Assembly: GCA_900766975.1 (NCBI GenBank) | Contig: CAAFXO010000062.1 | Coordinates: 1 to 48,642 of the forward strand | Direction of reading: 5' to 3' | Source: Bacteroidales bacterium | GTDB taxonomy: Bacteria > Bacteroidota > Bacteroidia > Bacteroidales > Muribaculaceae | DNA: 48,642 nt | In this document: positions 43,094-48,642 of the stretch, one piece after another | Numbering within the stretch: position 1 is the first letter of the stretch | Layout of the letters: every line of letters begins with the position of its first letter | Notes under the pieces: model-generated | Told to the model about the DNA's origin: nothing | What the model saw: the letters and a program-made list of their open reading frames with translations, nothing else | The model's database searches: none | Program-made: the position numbers and the translations under genes

Positions 43094-43315
43094 ATGGAAG
43101 ATAACTTGACATATAAAGGTGCCATCTCCGAATTGGAGAGCATCTTGGCGAAGATGGAAAGCAACCAATGTGACATCGACCAGCTCACAGCCTACACCGG
43201 CCGTGCTCTCGAATTGCTGAAATTCTGCCGGCAGCGTCTCCACGACACCGACGCCGAAGTGATGAAATGCCTCAGCGAATTGCAGAGCACTCTTACACCC
43301 GGTGGCATCGAATAG
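43094..43315 (+). CDS. xseB: Exodeoxyribonuclease VII small subunit
   Basis: 73 residues from the ATG at 43094 (MEDNLTYKGAISELE); the longer frame from 43037 adds unrelated residues. It is all-helical with the XseB pattern: AISELESILAKMESNQCDIDQL, then ALELLKFCRQRLHDTDAEV. It binds the helical C-terminus of XseA to form the active nuclease. It is cotranscribed with xseA and precedes fba, which has its own promoter. Confidence 0.92.
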   Translation: MEDNLTYKGAISELESILAKMESNQCDIDQLTAYTGRALELLKFCRQRLHDTDAEVMKCLSELQSTLTPGGIE

Positions 43316-43324
43316 TCCGGAATG

Positions 43325-43356
43325 TTTGGCTAATTGCAGAAAATTTTCTATATTTG
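43325..43356 (+). promoter_or_regulatory. Promoter of fba
   Basis: TTTG (43325-43328), 20 bases, TATATTTG (43349-43356). Full consensus, leader about 75 bases. Confidence 0.78.
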
Positions 43357-43438
43357 CAAAAAGTTTTCGAAAGATACGAAAATACACAATATTTCCGTTA
43401 GGTATTTAGATTATAACCATATTATAAACTAACAAAAA

Positions 43439-44440
43439 ATGGTAGATTATAAAAACTTAGGTTTGGTCAACACCAAAGAGATGTTTGCCAAGGCCGTGCA
43501 TGGCGGCTACGCTATCCCTGCATTCAACTTCAACAATATGGAGCAGTTGCAAGCTATCATCAAGGCTGCAAGCGACACCAAGTCTCCTGTGATCCTTCAA
43601 GTGTCGAAGGGTGCTCGCAACTATGCTAACGCTATCCTGTTGCGTTACATGGCACAAGGTGCAGTGGAATATGCTAAATCACTTGGCTGGGAGAAGCCCC
43701 AGATCGTGCTTCACCTCGACCATGGTGACACTTTCGAACTCTGCAAGGATTGCATCGACAATGGCTTCTCTTCCGTGATGATCGATGGTAGCCATCTTCC
43801 CTACGAGGAGAATGTGGCTCTGACCAAGAAGGTATGTGACTACGCTCATCAATATGATGTTACCGTAGAGGGTGAACTCGGTGTCCTCGCCGGCGTTGAG
43901 GATGAAGTTTCTTCCGACCATCACACATATACCGACCCCGCTGAAGTCGTTGACTTCGTAAATCGTACAGGTTGCGATAGCCTCGCTATCTCTATCGGTA
44001 CTTCTCACGGTGCTTACAAGTTCACTCCCGCTCAGTGCACTCGCGACCCGCAGACCGGCCGCCTCGTGCCTCCTCCTTTGGCATTTGATGTCCTCGAGGG
44101 TGTCGAGAAGGAACTTCCCGGATTCCCCATCGTGCTCCACGGTTCTTCTTCCGTGCCCCAAGATTATGTTGATATCATCAACTCTCATGGCGGCAAACTT
44201 CCCGATGCTATCGGTATCCCCGAAGAGGAGCTCCGCAAGGCTGCCAAGATGGATGTCTGCAAGATTAATATCGACTCTGACAGCCGTCTCGCTATGACTG
44301 CTGCCGTGCGCAAGGTCTTCGTTGACAAGCCGGGTGAGTTCGACCCCCGCAAGTACCTCGGCCCCGCTCGCGAGGAGATGGAGAAACTCTACAAGCACAA
44401 AATCGTGGCTGTCCTCGGCAGCGACGGTAAGGCTGAGTAA
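43439..44440 (+). CDS. fba: Class II fructose-bisphosphate aldolase
   Basis: 333 residues. It splits fructose-1,6-bisphosphate into DHAP and glyceraldehyde-3-phosphate (glycolysis and gluconeogenesis), using zinc. HLDHGD (92-97) carries the catalytic Asp94 and zinc ligand His95; MIDGSHLPYEENV, VEGELGVLAGVED, ISIGTSHGAYKF (zinc His), VLHGSSSVPQDY (zinc His) and KINIDSDSRLAM (DHAP site) follow in the usual order. It has its own consensus promoter and a strong terminator, as expected for a highly expressed single gene. Codon use looks strongly biased. Confidence 0.96.
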   Translation: MVDYKNLGLVNTKEMFAKAVHGGYAIPAFNFNNMEQLQAIIKAASDTKSPVILQVSKGARNYANAILLRYMAQGAVEYAKSLGWEKPQIVLHLDHGDTFELCKDCIDNGFSSVMIDGSHLPYEENVALTKKVCDYAHQYDVTVEGELGVLAGVEDEVSSDHHTYTDPAEVVDFVNRTGCDSLAISIGTSHGAYKFTPAQCTRDPQTGRLVPPPLAFDVLEGVEKELPGFPIVLHGSSSVPQDYVDIINSHGGKLPDAIGIPEEELRKAAKMDVCKINIDSDSRLAMTAAVRKVFVDKPGEFDPRKYLGPAREEMEKLYKHKIVAVLGSDGKAE

Positions 44441-44466
44441 TCTCTAAACTTCTTACTGAAACCAAT

Positions 44467-44505
44467 AGCCCCCATCCTCTTAAAGAATGGGGGCTTATTT
44501 TTTTC
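44467..44505. terminator. Terminator between fba and queA
   Basis: AGCCCCCAT (44467-44475) pairs with ATGGGGGCT (44487-44495); 11-base loop; then TATTTTTTTTC. Confidence 0.88.
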
Positions 44506-44549
44506 AAATCGGCATGAAGCCGATTCTTTTTCCTTCCTATTCCGAGAAA

Positions 44550-45599
44550 TTATCGGAGGATCAGCATAGCGTCTCCGTAGGCTCCGAATTTGTATTTCTC
44601 TTTGATGGCGATATCGTAGGCCTTCATCACCAAGTCATAGCCGCCGAATGCAGATACCATCATCAGCATCGTGCTGTAGGGCAGGTGGAAGTTGGAGATC
44701 ATCGCATCGCACACGGTGAAGTCGAAGGGTGGGAAGATGAACTTGTTGGTCCAGCCGGCGAAGGGCATCAAGTGCCCGTTCATGCAGACTGAGCTGGCTA
44801 TCCCTCGCATGGTCGATGTGCCCACGGCACATACTCGCTTGCCGGCATCTTTCGCCTTATTCACCATTGCCACCAAGTCGTCGTCGACATACATCTCTTC
44901 GGAGTCCATACGATGCTTCGTGAGATCCTCGACGTCGATATCTTTCGTGTTGCCACGTCCGGAGTGAAGAGTCAGGAAGCCTCGCTCCACACCCTTGATT
45001 TCCAAACGCTTCATCAATTCGCGGCTGAAGTGAAGACCGGCTGCCGGTGCCATCACCGCACCCTCATTGCGTGCATAGATACACTGATAGTAGTCGGTGT
45101 CTTCAGGCTCCACCGGCCGCGTGATATATTCCGGCAGGGGCATCTCGCCAAGGGCGTAGAGTGCCTCTTTGAACTCATCGTGTGGCCCATCATAGAGGAA
45201 ACGCAATGTTCTGCCGCGTGAGGTCGTATTGTCGATCACTTCCGCCACCATCTCATCCTTGCCGAAGTAGAGCTTATTCCCTATTCTGATCTTGCGTGCA
45301 GGATCCACCAATACATCCCACAATTTGTTCTCCGCATTCAGCTCGCGGAGCAAGAACACCTCGATGCGGGCGTTGGTCTTCTCTTTGTTTCCATAAAGAC
45401 GTGCAGGAAATACCTTCGTGTCGTTGAACACGATTACATCTCCCTCGTCGAAATAATTGAGCAATTCCTTGAAAATGTGATGACTGACTTCGCCGGTGCG
45501 ACGATCCACTACCATCAGACGGCACTCATCGCGCACCTCACTCGGGTGCTGGGCGATCAGTTCATCAGGTAGTTTGAATTTAAACTGTGACAGCTTCAT
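44550..45599 (-). CDS. queA: S-adenosylmethionine:tRNA ribosyltransferase-isomerase
   Basis: 349 residues. It transfers the ribosyl part of SAM to 7-aminomethyl-7-deazaguanine in tRNA, making epoxyqueuosine. It starts KLSQFKFKLPDELIAQHP, followed by VIVFNDTKVFPARLYG, GRTLRFLYDG, MPLPEYITRP, YARNEGAVMAPAAGLHF and VCAVGTSTMRGIAS, then FIFPPFDFTVCDAMISNFHLPYSTLM-like C-terminal sequence (PPF-x-F and NFHLP-x-ST are conserved). It is the last gene of the ftsX-to-queA group on the minus strand. Confidence 0.96.
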   Translation of the reverse strand: MKLSQFKFKLPDELIAQHPSEVRDECRLMVVDRRTGEVSHHIFKELLNYFDEGDVIVFNDTKVFPARLYGNKEKTNARIEVFLLRELNAENKLWDVLVDPARKIRIGNKLYFGKDEMVAEVIDNTTSRGRTLRFLYDGPHDEFKEALYALGEMPLPEYITRPVEPEDTDYYQCIYARNEGAVMAPAAGLHFSRELMKRLEIKGVERGFLTLHSGRGNTKDIDVEDLTKHRMDSEEMYVDDDLVAMVNKAKDAGKRVCAVGTSTMRGIASSVCMNGHLMPFAGWTNKFIFPPFDFTVCDAMISNFHLPYSTMLMMVSAFGGYDLVMKAYDIAIKEKYKFGAYGDAMLILR

Positions 45600-45693
45600 A
45601 TCTTGTTCTCGTTTGTTTTTGCGTTTGTTCCGATCGATCTTGATGGTTATGGATTAATACATCTCTTTCGATCTATATACCTGTTATTATCTC

Positions 45694-46398
45694 TTACTCG
45701 TCAGGGAAGGTGAGCTCATCGTTGGCGATATGCTCCAACGCCTCGTCGATGCTCCAGCAGCGCTCGATGGTGATGTCGCCGACGCGGGTGCGTCGCAGGG
45801 CGGTGAGATGTGCTCCGGTCTCCAAAGCCTCTCCCAGATCGCGTGCCAATGCCCGAATATATGTCCCTTTCGAGCATAACACTCTGAGGGTGATCTTGCC
45901 AGGCTGATAGTCGAGCAGCTCAAGCTCACGTATCTCCAACTCTTTTGGCTTGAGTTCCACCTCTTTACCCTTGCGGGCAAAGGAGTAGGCTCGCTTGCCA
46001 TCCACCTTGACTGCCGAATACACCGGCGGCACCTGCATCAGACGCCCGGTGAAGCGCGGCAATACCTCTTCGACTCGCTCGCGAGTCACATGATCGTAGG
46101 GGTAGGTGGCATCGATCTCTGTCTCCAAGTCATAACTCGGGGTCGTCGCCCCAAGGGTCACTTCTGCCACATACTCTTTCATACCCTCTTGCAGCTCGCT
46201 GATGCGTCGCGTTGCACGCCCGGTACACACGATCAGTACGCCCGTGGCTAGTGGATCGAGTGTCCCCGCATGTCCTACCTTGAATTTCTTGACGCGCATC
46301 CGACGCTGGATAGCGCCGCGGATCCGCTTTACGGCATCAAACGATGTCCAGCGCAAGGGCTTGTCGATGCCGATTATCTCTCCGGTGATAAAATCCAT
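45694..46398 (-). CDS. truB: tRNA pseudouridine(55) synthase
   Basis: 234 residues. It makes pseudouridine 55 in the T loop of tRNA. GIIGIDKPLRWTSFDAVKRI-like N-terminus, GHAGTLDPLATGVL (42-55, with catalytic Asp48), TLGATTPSYDLETEI, QVPPVYSAVKVDGKRAYSFAR and CSKGTYIRALARDLGEAL are all diagnostic. It is slightly short because the C-terminal PUA-like extension is missing, which is common in this phylum. It lies between uppP and queA. Confidence 0.96.
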   Translation of the reverse strand: MDFITGEIIGIDKPLRWTSFDAVKRIRGAIQRRMRVKKFKVGHAGTLDPLATGVLIVCTGRATRRISELQEGMKEYVAEVTLGATTPSYDLETEIDATYPYDHVTRERVEEVLPRFTGRLMQVPPVYSAVKVDGKRAYSFARKGKEVELKPKELEIRELELLDYQPGKITLRVLCSKGTYIRALARDLGEALETGAHLTALRRTRVGDITIERCWSIDEALEHIANDELTFPDE

Positions 46399-46453
46399 CT
46401 GTCGAGTTTCGTTTCGTTGAGATTATATTTTATTACCACACGTTTCTATTCTA

Positions 46454-46471
46454 ATTAGGAACGCGCTCTAA
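46454..46471 (+). repeat. Dispersed near-palindromic motif, copy 5
   Basis: ATTAGGAACGCGCTCTAA, in the gap between uppP and truB, with its end 3 bases beyond the uppP stop. Confidence 0.5.
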
Positions 46472-46473
46472 GA

Positions 46474-47319
46474 TTACCACACAATACACACCACACCCAT
46501 GATGACGCAGTAGATGGCAAACCATATCAGTTTACCCTTCTTCACCAAGTCAATCATCCAGCGGCATGCGGCGCATCCCACGAGGAATGCCGACACGAAG
46601 CCGATAATCAGCGGCAGTGTGCCGATAGCTCCGCTGCCTGCTGCCTCGCCTCCTATCATATCCTTGACATCGAGGAGACACTCGCCCAAGATGGGGAGGA
46701 TCACCATCAGAAAGGAGAAGTGTGCCACGGCGGCGCGCTTATTGCCCAACAGGATGCCGGTGGCTATCGTTGTGCCACTGCGGCTCAATCCCGGCAATAC
46801 TGCCACTGCTTGCGCCAAGCCGATCACTATCGAGTCGATCCAGCCGATCTCTCTCCCTTCGCTCCCTTCCGGTGCTTCGGTCAGCTTACCTTCTTGACGT
46901 CGTGACGCCCGAAGATAGCTCAAATAGGCAAAGGTAAGCAGCAAGGCGGTGACCATCAGACAGATTCCCACCACCAGCAGGCCGCTGCCGAAGATCTCTT
47001 CGACCGTGTCTTTCAAGAAGACTCCCACGATTCCCACAGGAATGCAGGATACCAATATCTTGCAGACGTAGTAGAAGTTATTGTCGCGGCGGAAGGTGAA
47101 GAAACTCTTGCATAGCTTGGCAAACATCGGCCAGAGCACTACGATGGTCGATAACACCGTGGCGGCATGCACGATAACGCTGAATTGCAAGTTCTCCTCT
47201 GCCGGAAGATCCACGCCGAGCACCTCTTTAACTATCTCGATATGTCCACTCGAACTCACCGGCAGGTATTCGGTGAGACCCTGGATTATGCCAAGTATTA
47301 GGGCGTCCAACCAATCCAT
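46474..47319 (-). CDS. uppP: Undecaprenyl-diphosphatase
   Basis: 281 residues, about eight membrane helices. It recycles undecaprenyl diphosphate to the monophosphate carrier for peptidoglycan and other envelope polymers. The BacA/UppP motifs are present: GIIQGLTEYLPVSSSGH (10-26, Glu17 and the SSSGH loop) and LPGLSRSGTTIATGILLG (about 172-190, Arg and Ser of the active site). It sits at the periplasmic side of the inner membrane. It is 3 bases downstream of the DUF3098 gene. Overexpression of this family gives bacitracin resistance. Confidence 0.96.
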   Translation of the reverse strand: MDWLDALILGIIQGLTEYLPVSSSGHIEIVKEVLGVDLPAEENLQFSVIVHAATVLSTIVVLWPMFAKLCKSFFTFRRDNNFYYVCKILVSCIPVGIVGVFLKDTVEEIFGSGLLVVGICLMVTALLLTFAYLSYLRASRRQEGKLTEAPEGSEGREIGWIDSIVIGLAQAVAVLPGLSRSGTTIATGILLGNKRAAVAHFSFLMVILPILGECLLDVKDMIGGEAAGSGAIGTLPLIIGFVSAFLVGCAACRWMIDLVKKGKLIWFAIYCVIMGVVCIVW

Positions 47320-47322
47320 CCG

Positions 47323-47610
47323 TTATTCCTCCTTCTTGCGCGGTTTGTAGATGATGGCAAACGCCATAAGCAGAAATCCCAAGAAGGTGAGTGTCGGCCC
47401 CACCACGATGCGGCGTGTGCTGAAGATCTCGGGATTGAACTCTCCGACTGTCGTAGAGCCCCCTCCACTCATCAGGATAAAGCCGATGATGATCAGCGCC
47501 AAGCATACTGCCATCAGAATGAAGTTGAGCTTGCTGAAGGGAGTCTGAGGTTGACTGAATGGCGTTTTCTCCGATTTCTTCTCTTTGGTTTTGATATCTT
47601 TGATATCCAT
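47323..47610 (-). CDS. DUF3098 small membrane protein
   Basis: 95 residues from the ATG at 47610 (MDIKDIKTKEKKS); the longer frame to 47775 lies inside ftsX. Lys/Ser-rich cytoplasmic N-terminus, then two membrane helices (LNFILMAVCLALIIIGFILMSGG and VGPTLTFLGFLLMAFAIIYKP) with a short loop containing F-N-P-EIFSTRRI, the DUF3098 pattern. It is typically found between ftsX and uppP in Bacteroidota, as here. The function is unknown; an envelope or cell-division accessory role is inferred from its constant neighbours. Confidence 0.88.
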   Translation of the reverse strand: MDIKDIKTKEKKSEKTPFSQPQTPFSKLNFILMAVCLALIIIGFILMSGGGSTTVGEFNPEIFSTRRIVVGPTLTFLGFLLMAFAIIYKPRKKEE

Positions 47611-47621
47611 ATTCTTTTTCC

Positions 47622-48500
47622 TTATTTGAATAGTTTGTCGTAGTCTTTGCGTAGATAGATGTTGGCAGATACACACGATGCCAAGGCACAGAGTGTCATG
47701 CCCAATACGATCAATGCACCCGCCACGATGCCATAGATCTGCCATGACACATAGCTCGTCATCTCCGGAAGCCATGTGCGGCTGATGCTCACCATCGCGA
47801 TGGCTATCAGGACTGATGCCAACACTCCGGCGATTAGCCCGGCGAGCAGATTGCCCATGATCACCGGTCGACGGATGAAGGAGTTGGTAGCCCCCACCAG
47901 TTGCATGGTGTGGATCGTGAAGCGTCGCGAGTAGATGGTCAGATGCACCGTGTTGTTGATCAGCACAAACGAAATCACCAGCATAATCGCCGCCACCACA
48001 CTCAGGATTAGTGTCAGTCGCGAGATGTTGCTGTTCATCGCATCGACCATCTCCGATTCGGGACTTGACACTGCCTCCACGATCGGATTTCTCTCTAATT
48101 GTTTCTTGATATTGGCTATGCCCGCTGCTGTGGCATAACTCTCTGTCAGACTGATGCTGATTTCCTCGCTTAGAGGGTTAACACCAAACACCTCTTCGAG
48201 GTTCTCTCCCGTCTCGGCAGTCCAATTCTTCAGCGCATCTTCCTTCGATATGAATTTGACTTCGTGGGCGTAGGGCTTAGTCTTCAACTCCTCGGCGAGG
48301 GCCCGAGCACTCCCGTCAGCTATCGAGTCTGCCATGATTACACTCAGTTCTATCTGCTCTTTGAGACGGCGTGTCTCATGGTCAGCGCTGATCCATATCA
48401 TGGCTATCATCCCCATCAGCAGCAACACGAGTGTCACACTTATGATCGTGGTGAGGTGATGTGCCCAATATGATATCTTTATCTCCTTATTCTTCTTCAT
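47622..48500 (-). CDS. ftsX: Cell-division permease-like protein FtsX
   Basis: 292 residues: one N-terminal membrane helix (TIISVTLVLLLMGMIAMIWI), an extracytoplasmic domain (FISKEDALKNWTAETGENL, NPLSEEISISL) and three C-terminal helices of the FtsX/MacB permease fold, with FTIHTMQLVGATNSFIRRP between them. With the ATPase FtsE (not in this window) it links septal peptidoglycan hydrolase activation to the division ring. It opens the gene run ftsX-DUF3098-uppP-truB-queA, which combines division, lipid-carrier recycling and tRNA modification. Confidence 0.93.
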   Translation of the reverse strand: MKKNKEIKISYWAHHLTTIISVTLVLLLMGMIAMIWISADHETRRLKEQIELSVIMADSIADGSARALAEELKTKPYAHEVKFISKEDALKNWTAETGENLEEVFGVNPLSEEISISLTESYATAAGIANIKKQLERNPIVEAVSSPESEMVDAMNSNISRLTLILSVVAAIMLVISFVLINNTVHLTIYSRRFTIHTMQLVGATNSFIRRPVIMGNLLAGLIAGVLASVLIAIAMVSISRTWLPEMTSYVSWQIYGIVAGALIVLGMTLCALASCVSANIYLRKDYDKLFK

Positions 48501-48642
48501 CTCGTTCGATTGTGGTCATACGTCTTAGAGCGCGTTCCTTAAAATTTTTGGGGTCGTAGGGGCGGATATTTTTGAGCAGATTTTGAAAGTCAAAGAGGGC
48601 GCAATGCGGGCATTGCAACCGATGCGACTTTCGAAATATGCC
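48487..48642 (-). CDS. Possible C-terminus of an upstream gene (partial, uncertain)
   Basis: One minus-strand frame stays open from the right edge to a TAA at 48489-48487, giving 51 residues that end RMTTIERDEEE, with a CPHC pair near the start. It would overlap ftsX by 14 bases. The frame has no recognised family, and the region also reads plausibly as a leader. It includes a copy of the dispersed motif, which elsewhere is noncoding; that argues against coding. Confidence 0.3.
   Translation of the reverse strand, partial: GIFRKSHRLQCPHCALFDFQNLLKNIRPYDPKNFKERALRRMTTIERDEEE
48524..48542 (-). repeat. Dispersed near-palindromic motif, copy 6
   Basis: On the minus strand this reads TTAAGGAACGCGCTCTAAG, 24 bases upstream of the ftsX start. 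It is the best match to the consensus. Confidence 0.5.

Overview
The window is a Bacteroidota chromosome segment, most likely order Bacteroidales and possibly a Muribaculaceae-like gut species. The supporting signs are: a MurF-Alr fusion; an ftsX-DUF3098-uppP-truB-queA cluster; DUF2723/GT117, DUF4271, DUF4831 and DUF5053 proteins; TonB-dependent receptors paired with lipoproteins; type IX-secretion-like C-terminal tails; and promoters of the form TTTG-N19-21-TAnnTTTG instead of sigma70 sites. The family assignment is inference.

Layout. The left edge (1-102) holds the C-terminus of a TonB-like energy transducer. 329-3832 is a large secreted GLUG-repeat protein. 3910-8898 (minus) is a receptor / beta-helix lipoprotein / phosphoesterase operon. 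9126-10145 holds three tiny genes (44, 83 and 50 codons) beside a tRNA-Pro(GGG). Next come a YeiH-type transporter and, divergently, purT. A 1298-residue secreted protein (12946-16842) combines VCBS-like motifs, aerolysin-like segments and a C-terminal tail. Then come a GT2 glycosyltransferase and galM on the minus strand. 19272-26675 (plus) is a membrane and envelope run: GT117 transferase, NodB deacetylase, SDR epimerase, DUF4271 protein and hemD. 26753-30312 encodes a receiver/PEP-synthase-like protein and a coiled-coil partner.

30340-33397 (minus) is the most unusual block. It is a tight five-gene operon of phage descent: a capsid-like protein, a small protein, a connector-like protein, a holin-like membrane protein, and a T7-lysozyme-type amidase with all expected active-site residues. 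There is no terminase, portal, protease, tail gene, integrase or phage repressor nearby, and both flanks are ordinary housekeeping genes. It is preceded by a heptamer tandem repeat.

33661-43315 (plus) holds murF-alr, a calycin-like lipoprotein with its TonB receptor, a 9-bp tandem repeat array, nnr, a DUF4831 gene and xseA-xseB. fba follows. 44550-48500 (minus) is the queA / truB / uppP / DUF3098 / ftsX group.

A near-palindromic motif (consensus close to TTAAGGAACGCGCTCTAA) occurs about six times, five of them within about 40 bases downstream of a stop codon. Almost all genes are intact, and clear hairpin terminators separate most units. Function calls come from reading motifs and gene order only; no database search was possible.
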